Shown one piece after another: positions 25,224-33,805 of a stretch of DNA of 38,575 bases. Origin of the DNA: Gemmataceae bacterium (GTDB taxonomy: Bacteria; Planctomycetota; Planctomycetia; Gemmatales; Gemmataceae). The notes beneath the pieces were generated by a model. The model was not told the DNA's origin. It worked only from the letters and a program-made list of their open reading frames with translations, and made no database searches. The DNA lies in contig JADLBT010000213.1 of NCBI GenBank assembly GCA_020847555.1, forward strand, positions 1 through 38,575, in the 5' to 3' direction. Within the stretch, counting starts at the first letter, position 1. Each line of letters opens with the position of its first letter. The translations under genes were made by a program, and so were the position numbers.

Positions 25224-27908
25224 ATGGCCCCCGACCGCCCCCGCCAGGGGAACGGCGACATCGACACGGCCGAAACGAAAGAATGGCTGGACGCGCTCGG
25301 CGCCGTCCTGCAAACGCAGGGGCCGGCCCGCGCCAGTTATCTTCTCACCCAGCTCAAGGACCAGGCCGTCCGGCACGGGGTGGCGATCACGTTCACCGCG
25401 AACACGCCGTACATCAACACCATCTCCGCCGATCGCCAGCCGCCGTTTCCCGGCAGCCGCGAGATCGAGCGGCGCATCAAGAGCCTGGTGCGCTGGAACG
25501 CGATGGCGATGGTCGTCCGGGCGAACAAACACGAGCCCGGCATCGGCGGCCACATCTCGACCTACGCCAGCGCCGCCACCCTCCTGGAGATCGGGTTCAA
25601 CCACTTCTTCCGCGGTCCGGACGCCCCCAGCGGCGGCGACCAGGTCTATTTCCAGGGCCACGCCTCGCCCGGCGTCTACGCCCGTGCCTTCCTCGAGGGC
25701 CGCATCCCGGCCGCCAAGCTGGAGAACTTCCGACGCGAACTCGCCCCCGGCGGCGGGCTGTCGTCGTACCCGCACCCGTGGCTGATGCCGCACTTCTGGC
25801 AGTTCCCAACGGTGTCGATGGGCCTCGGCGCGATCATGGCAATCTACCAGGCGCGCTACAACCGCTATCTCCTGCACCGCGGACTGAAGGACACGTCGCA
25901 GCAGCGCGTCTGGTGCCTCCTCGGGGACGGCGAGACGGACGAGCCGGAAACCCTCGGCGCCATCACCCTGGCGTCGCGGGAAAAGCTCGACAACCTGATC
26001 TTCGTCGTCAACTGCAACCTCCAGCGGCTCGACGGCCCGGTCCGCGGCAACGGCAAGATCATCCAGGAGCTGGAGGCCGCCTTCCGCGGAGCCGGCTGGA
26101 ACGTCATCAAGGTCATCTGGGGCAGCGAGTGGGATCCGCTGCTCGCGAAGGACAGAGACGGCCTGCTCGTCAAGCGCATGGGCGAGGTGGTGGACGGCGA
26201 GTATCAGCGGCTGACGGTCGCGCCGGGCGACTACATCCGCAAGCACTTCTTCGGCAAGTACCCGGAGCTGCTGCGCCTCGTTGAGCACCTGTCCGACGAG
26301 CAGCTGCGCAAGCTCGGGCGCGGCGGCCACGACCCGGAGAAGGTATACGCCGCGTTCAAGGCCGCAACCGAGAGCCAGGGCCAGCCGACCGTCATCCTGG
26401 CAAAGACGGTCAAGGGATACGGGCTGGGCGAGGCGGGCGAGGGGCGCAACATCACCCACCAGCAGAAGAAGTTGAACGAGGACGAGCTGGCCGAGTTCCG
26501 GACACGCTTCGGCATCCCGATCTCCGACGAGGACGTGGCCGAGTTGCCGTTCTACAAGCCGTTCGAGGACAGCCGAGAGCTGACGTACCTGCGTCAGCGG
26601 CGCCTCGATCTCGGCGGCTGGCTACCGGCGCGGGAGGTGCGTTGCCCGCCGCTGAAGGCTCCGCCGCTGGAGCTGTTCAAGTCGTTCCTCCAGGGCAGCG
26701 GCGACCGGCCGGTCTCGACGGCGATGGTGTTCGTCGAGCTGCTCAAGCGACTGCTGGCCCACAAGGACATCGGCAAGTGGGTCGTCCCGATCATCCCGGA
26801 CGAGGCCCGAACGTTCGGCATGGAGGGGTTGTTCACCCAGTACGGCATCTACTCGAACGTCGGCCAGCTGTACGAGCCGGTCGATTCCAAGACGCTCAGC
26901 GCCTACCGCGAGGTGCAGAACGGGCAGCTTCTGGAGGAGGGGATCACCGAGGCCGGGGCGATGTCGTCGTTCATCGCGGCCGGGACGGCGTATGCGACCC
27001 ACGGCATCCCGACGATCCCGTTCTTCATCTACTACTCGATGTTCGGGTTCCAGCGCTTCGGCGATCTGGTCTGGGCGTCGGCGGACCTGCGGGTGCGCGG
27101 CTTCCTGCTCGGCGGTACGGCCGGGCGGACGACGTTGATGGGCGAGGGGCTGCAGCATCAGGACGGCCACAGCCACATCCTCGCCTCGGTCGTCCCGACC
27201 GTGCTGGCTTACGACCCGGCGTTCGCTTACGAGCTGGCGGTGATCGTCCAGGACGGGATCCGGCGGATGTACGAGAACGGCGAGCCCCTCTTCTACTACA
27301 TCACGCTCGGCAACGAGAACTACCCGATGCTGCCGATGCCGGACGGAGCGACGGCCGAGGGCATCCTGCGCGGCCTCTACAGGTGCCGCCCGGCGCCAAA
27401 AACCGGCAAGGGCACGAAGGTCCATCTGCTCGGCAGCGGCGCCATCCTGCGCGAGGCGCTGCGGGCGCAGGAGATCCTGCGGGAGCGCTACCAGGTGACG
27501 GCCGACGTGTGGAGCGTCACCAGTTACAAGGAGCTGCGCCGCGAGGCGCTCGAGGTGGAGCGCTGGAACCGGCTGCACCCGACGCAGGAGGCGCGGCGCA
27601 GCTACATCGAGCGCGTGCTCGGGCAGGAGAAGGGGGTGTTCATCGCAGCCAGCGACTACATGAAGTCGCTGCCGGAGATGATCGATCGGTGGGTGCCGGG
27701 TGGGCTGACGCCGCTCGGCACGGACGGGTTCGGGCGGAGCGAGAACCGGCGTTCGCTGCGCCGATTCTTCGAGATCGATGCCAAATTCATCACCCTCGCT
27801 GCTCTCGATCAGCTGATGCGGCGCGGCGAACTCGCCCCGGAGCGCGTCCAGCAGGCGATCAAGGAACTCGACATCGACCCGGAGAAGGCGGATCCGGCCA
27901 GGGCGTGA
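25224..27908 (+). CDS. aceE: Pyruvate dehydrogenase E1 component, homodimeric type
   Basis: An 894-residue thiamine-diphosphate enzyme that decarboxylates pyruvate and passes the acetyl group to the lipoyl arm of E2. It is near-collinear with E. coli AceE as I know it. The ThDP motif runs from GDGETDE (234-240) to NCN (263-265). Active-site histidines are visible at H110 (GGHISTYAS) and H146 (FQGHASPG). NLQRLDGPVRGNGKII and RGGHDPEKVYAAFK are family hallmarks. The length matches the family. AGGAG stands 6 bases before ATG 25224. Unusually, neither aceF nor lpd follows; the next gene is convergent, and a family A hairpin right after the stop may end the transcript. E2 and E3 must be encoded elsewhere. 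Confidence 0.97.
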   Translation: MAPDRPRQGNGDIDTAETKEWLDALGAVLQTQGPARASYLLTQLKDQAVRHGVAITFTANTPYINTISADRQPPFPGSREIERRIKSLVRWNAMAMVVRANKHEPGIGGHISTYASAATLLEIGFNHFFRGPDAPSGGDQVYFQGHASPGVYARAFLEGRIPAAKLENFRRELAPGGGLSSYPHPWLMPHFWQFPTVSMGLGAIMAIYQARYNRYLLHRGLKDTSQQRVWCLLGDGETDEPETLGAITLASREKLDNLIFVVNCNLQRLDGPVRGNGKIIQELEAAFRGAGWNVIKVIWGSEWDPLLAKDRDGLLVKRMGEVVDGEYQRLTVAPGDYIRKHFFGKYPELLRLVEHLSDEQLRKLGRGGHDPEKVYAAFKAATESQGQPTVILAKTVKGYGLGEAGEGRNITHQQKKLNEDELAEFRTRFGIPISDEDVAELPFYKPFEDSRELTYLRQRRLDLGGWLPAREVRCPPLKAPPLELFKSFLQGSGDRPVSTAMVFVELLKRLLAHKDIGKWVVPIIPDEARTFGMEGLFTQYGIYSNVGQLYEPVDSKTLSAYREVQNGQLLEEGITEAGAMSSFIAAGTAYATHGIPTIPFFIYYSMFGFQRFGDLVWASADLRVRGFLLGGTAGRTTLMGEGLQHQDGHSHILASVVPTVLAYDPAFAYELAVIVQDGIRRMYENGEPLFYYITLGNENYPMLPMPDGATAEGILRGLYRCRPAPKTGKGTKVHLLGSGAILREALRAQEILRERYQVTADVWSVTSYKELRREALEVERWNRLHPTQEARRSYIERVLGQEKGVFIAASDYMKSLPEMIDRWVPGGLTPLGTDGFGRSENRRSLRRFFEIDAKFITLAALDQLMRRGELAPERVQQAIKELDIDPEKADPARA

Positions 27909-27924
27909 CAGGGTAACCCGAGAA

Positions 27925-27952
27925 AGCCCACGGGCGGCGGTCCGTGGGCTTT
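27925..27952. repeat. Family A palindrome, single unit (copy 5)
   Basis: AGCCCACGG, GCGGCGGT, CCGTGGGCT, TT. It fills the 55-bp gap between the convergent aceE and HEAT-protein genes and could act as a two-way terminator. Confidence 0.8.
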
Positions 27953-27963
27953 CAGCGTGCTCT

Positions 27964-28659
27964 TCACTGCGGCGGGACCAGCACCGGACCCTCCATCGGG
28001 GCAGGCTGGAGGGGCGGCGCCAACGGCAGCGGGCGCGGAAGGTCGGGGGAACCCACGGCGGTCGGGGGCGGCGCGGTCGGGGGCGGGATCGTGGCGAACG
28101 GGGGCTCGCGCGTGATCGCACCGGGCGGCGGGATCGGACTCGGGGTGGTGCTGGACGGCGTCCGGCTTACCACCGGGGGCTGTCCGGCCAGCGGCGGCTC
28201 CTCCGTCTTCGGTCCGGGCGCGGTGTGCGGCCCCTCCTTGCGTCCGTTGTACCCCGCCAGGTGGTAGAACATCAGCTGCGTCCGCGCCTGCAGCCGCACG
28301 CGCAGCGACCCGTCGTCGGACGCCGCCTTCTCCAGCGCCTTGCCGGCCGGTACGGACACGGGCCGCAGTTTGCCCAGCGCCTGCGCCGCCTCGATGCGCA
28401 CCGCCGGCTTGGGGTCGGTCTGCAGGGCGTGGATCAGCGCCGGCACGATCTCCGGGAACTGGTTGGGGTCGTACTGACGCAGATCTTCCGCGGCCGCCGC
28501 CCGCTTGCGGTCGTCGCGCTCCTGCCGGAGCGTCTGGACCAACTCGGGGACGTGCTGGGCCGGGTTGTGTTTCTGTCGCTTGCCAAAAATGCCGGCGCGG
28601 GCGGGCGTGGCGGCGGCCAGCACGACCGCGCCGACCAAAAAGTAACGGCACCACCGCAT
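27964..28659 (-). CDS. Exported HEAT-repeat protein with Pro-rich tail
   Basis: A 231-residue protein with a signal peptide (MRWCRYFLVGAVVLAAATPA, cut near ARA-G). Residues about 35-135 form two or three HEAT-like helical pairs (VPALIHALQTDPKPAVRIEA, then AQALGKL). The last 90 residues are about one third proline and probably disordered, as in wall- or matrix-spanning segments. HEAT repeats bind protein partners; none is suggested by the neighbours. GAGGG lies 6 bases before ATG 28659. It is divergent from the membrane-protein gene at 28856. Confidence 0.8.
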   Translation of the reverse strand: MRWCRYFLVGAVVLAAATPARAGIFGKRQKHNPAQHVPELVQTLRQERDDRKRAAAAEDLRQYDPNQFPEIVPALIHALQTDPKPAVRIEAAQALGKLRPVSVPAGKALEKAASDDGSLRVRLQARTQLMFYHLAGYNGRKEGPHTAPGPKTEEPPLAGQPPVVSRTPSSTTPSPIPPPGAITREPPFATIPPPTAPPPTAVGSPDLPRPLPLAPPLQPAPMEGPVLVPPQ

Positions 28660-28855
28660 GGTAAGCCCTCGGGTGTGGGGGCGACGGTTACAGGCGTCCG
28701 TGCGCGACGCCGGGCGCTGGGAGCCCGTTCTGACTGTCATCGGCAGCCGGAGGGCGCGGCGCTCGGGGCGCTGCGCCGGGGAGGACCGCCCTGCCGCCGC
28801 GGGGCGCGGCAGGACCGTTACGACTGGCCCCAGGCGAACGCCGCGGCCGGGTGTC

Positions 28856-29680
28856 ATGGACGCGATCTGCGGACTGCTCCTGTTGAGCGGGCTGTACCCC
28901 CTGTGGCGGGCGTGGGACGCCAACCGCCCCACCACCCTGCTGCAGGCGGTCAACTGGTCCGCGGCGGCGTGGCTGGCCTGGGTCGGGACGGCAGTCCTGG
29001 CGACTGTCGGTCCCGGCAGCACCCGCCTCGAAACGGCCCGGTATCTGGCCCTGTGCCTGACCGGCTGCGCCGGGGTGGCGGTACTGGGAGCCCGGCGGCC
29101 GGGGGTCGGAGCCTGGAACTTCGTTCTCCTCGGCCTGCTGGCGGTGATGCTGCTGCCGCTCGTCCAGGGGCTGCTGCTGGGGGGCAAGTCGCTGGATGAG
29201 CTGCGCCTGCTGTTCCTCGGCGCCACGCTGGCGGTCGGCATCCTCAACTACCTGCCGACGCGGCTGGCGGGCGGGGCACTGCTGCTGGCGCTCGGGTGCG
29301 GCTGGGAGTTGCTCGTCCTCGCCGGGGCTTCCAGGGGGCTTCATCACGTTGACGCCGCCGTGCGTCCGGGGTGGCTGTGCGCGGCGCTGGCGCCGTGGGC
29401 GGGCCTGGCGGGGTGGCGGCGCGGGCGGTCGGCCCCGTCGGAGTTCGACGCCCTGTGGCTCGACTTCCGCAACCGCTTCGGCCTGGTGTGGGCGCAGCGC
29501 GTGCGCGAGCAGTTCAACCGGGCCGCGGTCAACGCCGGCTGGCCGGTGACGCTGTACTGGCAGGGACTGCTGATCCTGGCCGGGACGGCGCCGCCGGACC
29601 CGGAGACGCAGGAGGCGATCGTCGCCGCGCTGCGGGCGCTGCTGAAGCGATTCCGGGCGGCCGAACCCGACCCGGTGTAG
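28856..29680 (+). CDS. Multi-pass membrane protein of unknown family
   Basis: A 274-residue protein with about seven hydrophobic segments in its first 195 residues (for example LLLLSGLYPLW, WSAAAWLAWVGTAVLATV, FVLLGLLAVMLLPLVQGLLL). A soluble C-terminal part (about 200-274) contains FDALWLDFRNRFGLVWAQRV. I do not recognise a catalytic motif or family. The frame is open from upstream of ATG 28856, but that extension is Arg/Gly-rich, so the ATG at the first hydrophobic segment is chosen; the binding site is weak. The following hydrolase gene lies 122 bp downstream on the same strand, and a degenerate repeat lies between them. Confidence 0.7.
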   Translation: MDAICGLLLLSGLYPLWRAWDANRPTTLLQAVNWSAAAWLAWVGTAVLATVGPGSTRLETARYLALCLTGCAGVAVLGARRPGVGAWNFVLLGLLAVMLLPLVQGLLLGGKSLDELRLLFLGATLAVGILNYLPTRLAGGALLLALGCGWELLVLAGASRGLHHVDAAVRPGWLCAALAPWAGLAGWRRGRSAPSEFDALWLDFRNRFGLVWAQRVREQFNRAAVNAGWPVTLYWQGLLILAGTAPPDPETQEAIVAALRALLKRFRAAEPDPV

Positions 29681-29685
29681 GGGGC

Positions 29686-29720
29686 TCTCTCCCCGGCCCC
29701 TTCCCACGAGGCAAGAGGGG
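29686..29720. repeat. Degenerate CTC/GAG palindromic element
   Basis: CTCTCCCCGGCCCCTTCCCACGAGGCAAGAGGGG is the same kind of sequence as the element inside the NRPS gene at 4823-4872, with a less regular palindrome. Confidence 0.45.
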
Positions 29721-29756
29721 ACACGGTCACCCGGACCGTGGATGAGGCGCATACGA

Positions 29757-29783
29757 AGGCCCACGGGCCACACCCCGCGGGCC
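29757..29783. repeat. Family A palindrome, degenerate single unit (copy 6)
   Basis: GGCCCACGGG, CCACAC, CCCGCGGGCC. It lies just upstream of the hydrolase gene's ribosome binding site. Confidence 0.5.
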
Positions 29784-29802
29784 GCGGCCGCAGAGGGCAC
29801 CG

Positions 29803-31026
29803 ATGAGCATCGAGGGTAGCTGCGACCCGAGCTTCCATCAGGTTCGGGAGGCGTTCGAGCGCAACTTTCGCGAGCGCGGCGAGGTCGGCGCTGCCGTCTG
29901 CGTCACCCGCGACGGCCGCCCGGTGGTAGACCTTTGGGGCGGCGTCGCCGACCGCACGGCGGCGCGGCCGTGGCAGCGGGATACGCTCGGCCTGGTCTGG
30001 TCCTGCACCAAGGGCGCCGTCGCGCTGTGTGCCCACGTCCTGCGCCACCGCGGGCTGCTCGATCTCGACGCGGCGGTGGCACGCTACTGGCCGGAATTCG
30101 GCCAGCAGGGCAAGGACGAGGTCACCGTCCGGCTACTCCTCAGCCACCAGGCCGGGCTGCCGGCACTGCGCGAGCCGATCAAGCCGGGCGGGCTGTTCGA
30201 CTGGGACTACCTCACGGAGCGTCTCGCGGCCGAACCGCCGTTCTGGCCGCCGGGGACGCGCCAGGGCTACCACGCCCTCACCTTCGGCCACCTTGTCGGC
30301 GAGGTGGTCCGGCGCGCGGCCGGCGTGCCGCTCGCCCAGTTCTTCCGCAACGAGGTCGCCGGGCCGCTGGGCCTGGACTTCCACCTTGGGCTGGCCGAGG
30401 AGGACGAGGTCCGCGTCGCCCCGACGATCCGCCCGGAGATGGCCGCGCCCGGGGCCGAGCCGCCGGCGCGCTGGCTGGCGCTGGCGTACCGGGAGCCACG
30501 CAGCGTGCAGGGGCTGGTGCTCAAGAACAACGGCGGGTACTACGCCGGCCGGGCGTACGAATCCCGCGCCGCGCACGCCGCCGTCCTGCCGAGCCAGGGC
30601 GGGATCACGAACGCCCGCGGCCTGGCCGGCCTGTACACGCCGCTCGCCCTCGGGGGGGCACACGGCGGAGTGCGCCTGGTGGACAAGGACGGGGTACGGG
30701 AGATGGGGGCCGTCAGTGCGGCGTCGGCGGTCGATGGGGTGTTGCTGCTGGGCATGCGCTTCGGGCTGGGCTTCGTGAAGGGGTGCGACAACCGCCAGGG
30801 GCCGCCGGGGGCGCGCGACAGCCTAATCCTGTCGGAGGCCGCGTTCGGCCACCCGGGCATGGGCGGCTCGCTCGGGTTCGCCGACCCAGCGGCGCGGCTC
30901 GCGTTCGGCTACACCATGAACCGCCAGGGGCCGGGGGTGCTGCTCAACGAACGCGGCCAGGCGCTGGTCGATGCGGTCTACCGGACGCTCGGCTGTCGAA
31001 GCAATGCCACCGGGCGATGGGCCTGA
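29803..31026 (+). CDS. Serine beta-lactamase-like hydrolase (class C/EstB type)
   Basis: A 407-residue enzyme of the serine hydrolase family that includes class C beta-lactamases and esterase EstB. The catalytic SxxK is SCTK (S67, K70). The second motif Tyr is probably Y156 in RQGYHALTFG. The third motif region is GHPGMGGSLGFAD near the C-terminus. No signal peptide is seen, so it should act in the cytoplasm, which favours an esterase or peptidase role over antibiotic resistance. AGAGGG lies 5 bases before ATG 29803. The length fits the family. A family A half repeat follows the stop. Confidence 0.9.
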   Translation: MSIEGSCDPSFHQVREAFERNFRERGEVGAAVCVTRDGRPVVDLWGGVADRTAARPWQRDTLGLVWSCTKGAVALCAHVLRHRGLLDLDAAVARYWPEFGQQGKDEVTVRLLLSHQAGLPALREPIKPGGLFDWDYLTERLAAEPPFWPPGTRQGYHALTFGHLVGEVVRRAAGVPLAQFFRNEVAGPLGLDFHLGLAEEDEVRVAPTIRPEMAAPGAEPPARWLALAYREPRSVQGLVLKNNGGYYAGRAYESRAAHAAVLPSQGGITNARGLAGLYTPLALGGAHGGVRLVDKDGVREMGAVSAASAVDGVLLLGMRFGLGFVKGCDNRQGPPGARDSLILSEAAFGHPGMGGSLGFADPAARLAFGYTMNRQGPGVLLNERGQALVDAVYRTLGCRSNATGRWA

Positions 31027-31048
31027 CGGTCCGTGCGGTCAGCGGTCA

Positions 31049-31088
31049 GTGCTGGGCACCTGGCCCACGAGACGTCAGCCGTGGGCTT
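31049..31088. repeat. Family A repeat, second unit with linker (copy 7)
   Basis: GTGCTGGGCACCTGG (linker form), then CCCACGAGACGTCAGCCGTGGGCTT. The first unit of the dimer is missing. Confidence 0.6.
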
Positions 31089-31104
31089 TACAAGAACCAC
31101 CACT

Positions 31105-31141
31105 GCGCACCAACCTTCTTGAGCCTGCAAGAAGGGTGCGC
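31105..31141. promoter_or_regulatory. Strong bulged hairpin upstream of the terpene operon
   Basis: The left arm GCGCACCAACCTTCTTG (31105-31121) pairs with CAAGAAGGGTGCGC (31128-31141), leaving a 3-base bulge and a 6-base loop. It lies 88 bases before the DUF1080 start. It may end the preceding hydrolase transcript or form a leader structure for the operon. TTGACC further downstream could be a -35 box, but no good -10 follows it. Confidence 0.5.
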
Positions 31142-31228
31142 GGCTTTGCGGTTGACCCGCGGGGCCGCGCGCCCGACGATGATCCTCAAACCCGCGCCCG
31201 ACATCCCAGGCTCCGAGGAGACCGACCC

Positions 31229-31909
31229 ATGCGGACCTTGCTCATCTGCTGTCTGGCCCTCTGCCCGCTCGCCGCGTACCCGCCGCGTGCCACCCCGGTC
31301 CCCGAGCAGGGCAAAGGCGAGGCCGGGAAGTGGACGGACCTGCTCGCCGGCAAGGGGCTCAGCAAGTGGAAGCGCGTGCCGATCCCGCCGGAGCGCAAGC
31401 TGAGCGACCGGGATCCGTGGAAGTTCGACGCCGCGACCGGCATCCTCTCCTGCGCCGGCGATGGGATCAAGGAAATGCTGCTCTACGACCGCGCATTCCG
31501 CGACGGCGTCTTCCACGTCGAGTGGCGCTTCAAGAAGGTCGAGGGCAAGCAGCCCGAGTACAACAGCGGGATCTATGTGCGGACCGGCGCCGACGGCATG
31601 CCGTGGTTCCAGGCCCAGGTGGCGCACACCATGAAGCCGCCGCGCATGGCCGACCTCTTTGGCCAGACGAGCAAGGACGGCAAGTCGGCCCCAGTTGTGG
31701 TCGAGGGCAGCGGCCACAAGCTGATCCGGCCGGCCGGCGAGTGGAACATCTACGAGATCACCTGCCAGGGCAAGCGCATCACGGTCAAGGTCAACGGCAA
31801 GACGGCGACGACGTGGAACGACTGTCCCGCCCTGTCCGGCCACGTCGGCCTGCAGGCGGAATTCTTCAACATCGAGTTCAAAAACCTCAAGTTCGCCGGC
31901 AGGCCGTGA
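31229..31909 (+). CDS. Secreted DUF1080 (3-keto-disaccharide hydrolase-like) protein
   Basis: A 226-residue exported protein with a signal peptide (MRTLLICCLALCPLAAYPPR) followed by one DUF1080 beta-sandwich domain. Family marks are WTDLLAGKGLSKWK, DGVFHVEWRFKKVEG, YNSGIYVRTG and the closing GHVGLQAEFFNIEFKNLKF. DUF1080 proteins are concanavalin-like folds, abundant in planctomycetes, and some are reported to cleave 3-keto-glycosides. GAGGAG lies 8 bases before ATG 31229. It is only 17 bases upstream of the cyclase gene on the same strand, so the two may be cotranscribed, but its role in terpene chemistry is not obvious. Confidence 0.88.
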   Translation: MRTLLICCLALCPLAAYPPRATPVPEQGKGEAGKWTDLLAGKGLSKWKRVPIPPERKLSDRDPWKFDAATGILSCAGDGIKEMLLYDRAFRDGVFHVEWRFKKVEGKQPEYNSGIYVRTGADGMPWFQAQVAHTMKPPRMADLFGQTSKDGKSAPVVVEGSGHKLIRPAGEWNIYEITCQGKRITVKVNGKTATTWNDCPALSGHVGLQAEFFNIEFKNLKFAGRP

Positions 31910-31926
31910 CCGCGGAAAGACAGGCC

Positions 31927-33795
31927 ATGAACTTCCCGGAACCCGAGCGCCTCGAATCCGCCTACCAGACTGCCCTCGCCGCCCTGCTCGCCGAGCGCAC
32001 CCCGGAAGGGCACTGGGTCGGCGAACTCTCGACCTCGGCGCTGTCCACGGCGACGGCGGTGGGGGCGCTGGCGCTGGTGCAGAGGCACGTCGCGCCGCAC
32101 GACCAGTACAACCGGCTGATCGTCGGCGGGCTGGCGTGGCTGGCGGCCCACCAGAACGCCGACGGCGGCTGGGGCGACACGGTCAAGAGCCTCAGCAACA
32201 TCTCGACCAGCATGCTGTGCCGGGCGGCATTCCACCTCACCGGGGCGACTGGCCAGTATGCCGACACCCTGGCGCGCCTCGAAACGTGGCTGGCGGAGCG
32301 CTACGGGCGCACACCCGAGCAGCTGGCGGAGGCGGTGCGGGCGCGCTACGGCAAGGACCGCACGTTCTCGGTGCCGATCCTGACCATGTGCGCGCTCGGC
32401 GGGCTGGTGGGGTGGCACGAGGTGCCGCGACTGCCGTTTGAGCTGGCGTGCTTCCCGCAGGCGTGGTTCCGCTTCCTGCGGTTACAGGTCGTCAGCTACG
32501 CCCTGCCGGCGCTGATCGCCATCGGGCAGTGCGTCCACCATCACCGCGGCACCTGGAACCCGCTGACGCGGCTGGTTCGCTGGCTGGGGCGGCGGCGGAG
32601 CCTGCGGGTGCTGGAGCACATCCAGCCGAGCAACGGCGGCTTCCTGGAGGCGACGCCGCTGACGAGTTTCGTGACGATGAGCCTGGCGAGCATCGGGCTG
32701 GCGGGCCACCCGGTCACGCAGAAGGGAGCCGCGTTCATCGTCGGGTCGGTACGTCCGGACGGCAGCTGGCCGATTGACACCAATCTGGCGACGTGGGTGA
32801 CGACGCTGGCGGTCAACGCGCTGGCGGCGGCAGGCGAGCTGGGTAATCTCGATGGCAAGGAGGCGCTCCGCGACTGGCTCTTGGGGCAGCAGTACAGGGA
32901 GCGCCACCCGTACACCGGGGCCGATCCTGGCGGGTGGGCGTGGACGCCGCTGCCGGGCGGTGTGCCGGACGCGGACGACACACCGGGAGCGCTGCTGGCG
33001 CTTTGCCACATCGAGAACGCCTTGCAGCTCGATGGCAAGAATGACGGGAAAGCCGACGGGGTCAACTGGTTGTGCGCCTTGCAGAACCGCGACGGCGGTT
33101 GGCCGACCTTTTGCAGAGGGTGGGGCCGCCTGCCGTTTGACCGCAGTGGTGTTGACCTGACAGCCCATGCAATCCGAGCAATCAAAACCTGGAGGGAACC
33201 GCTTCTGCGGATGCTGGCTGAGGACCACGACGGCGCCTGGGAGAAGTACGGGCTGCTGGTTGAACGCTATGCCACGTATGACTACGAGCGCGCGTTCGCC
33301 TTTCTCAAACGCCAGCAGCGCCCCGACGGCTCGTGGCTGCCGCTCTGGTTCGGCTGCCAGCATGCCCCCGCCGACGAGAACCCGACCTACGGCACGGCCC
33401 GCGTGCTGGCCGCTTACCGCGACCTCGATATGATGGCTACGGAACCGGCCCGCCGCGGCGCGGTTTGGTTATTGTCCGCCCAGAACGCCGACGGCAGCTG
33501 GGGCGGGGCGCCCGGTTGCCCGTCGAGCGTCGAGGAGACGGCCCTGGCGGTCGAAGTCCTGCTCGGCTCCGGCCCCGATGCCGAGCTGGCGGTGAATAAG
33601 GGGCTGGCCTGGCTCGTCCGGCAGGTAGAGACTGGCGGGTTGCACGAACCCACGCCCATCGGGTTTTATTTCGCCAAACTCTGGTATTTCGAGCGGCTCT
33701 ACCCGATAATCTTCAGCGTGGCGACCCTCGGGCGGGCTCGCCAGAAACTCTCCCACCGCCCGGATCTGGTTCACCGCGAAGGCACTCCCACCTGA
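31927..33795 (+). CDS. Squalene-hopene-cyclase-like class II terpene cyclase
   Basis: A 622-residue double alpha-barrel protein. The protonating motif DxDD is DADDT (348-352), within PDADDTPGALLAL. QW-type repeats recur: QNADGGW (76-82), VRPDGSW, DPGGWAW (333-339), QNRDGGW (386-392), RPDGSW and QNADGSW. The start ALLAERTPEGHWVGEL and the end FYFAKLWYFERLYPIIF match hopene cyclases. It should cyclise a linear polyprene; the substrate may or may not be squalene, as the usual aromatic-rich segments around the second barrel are altered. ATG 31927 follows a weak site (GACAGG). It is the first core gene of a run with a polyprenyl synthase (11 bases downstream) and a UbiC-like protein, and no squalene synthase is present. 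It could alternatively be a plain hopanoid gene. Confidence 0.9.
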   Translation: MNFPEPERLESAYQTALAALLAERTPEGHWVGELSTSALSTATAVGALALVQRHVAPHDQYNRLIVGGLAWLAAHQNADGGWGDTVKSLSNISTSMLCRAAFHLTGATGQYADTLARLETWLAERYGRTPEQLAEAVRARYGKDRTFSVPILTMCALGGLVGWHEVPRLPFELACFPQAWFRFLRLQVVSYALPALIAIGQCVHHHRGTWNPLTRLVRWLGRRRSLRVLEHIQPSNGGFLEATPLTSFVTMSLASIGLAGHPVTQKGAAFIVGSVRPDGSWPIDTNLATWVTTLAVNALAAAGELGNLDGKEALRDWLLGQQYRERHPYTGADPGGWAWTPLPGGVPDADDTPGALLALCHIENALQLDGKNDGKADGVNWLCALQNRDGGWPTFCRGWGRLPFDRSGVDLTAHAIRAIKTWREPLLRMLAEDHDGAWEKYGLLVERYATYDYERAFAFLKRQQRPDGSWLPLWFGCQHAPADENPTYGTARVLAAYRDLDMMATEPARRGAVWLLSAQNADGSWGGAPGCPSSVEETALAVEVLLGSGPDAELAVNKGLAWLVRQVETGGLHEPTPIGFYFAKLWYFERLYPIIFSVATLGRARQKLSHRPDLVHREGTPT

Positions 33796-33805
33796 GGTAA
33801 ACCCT

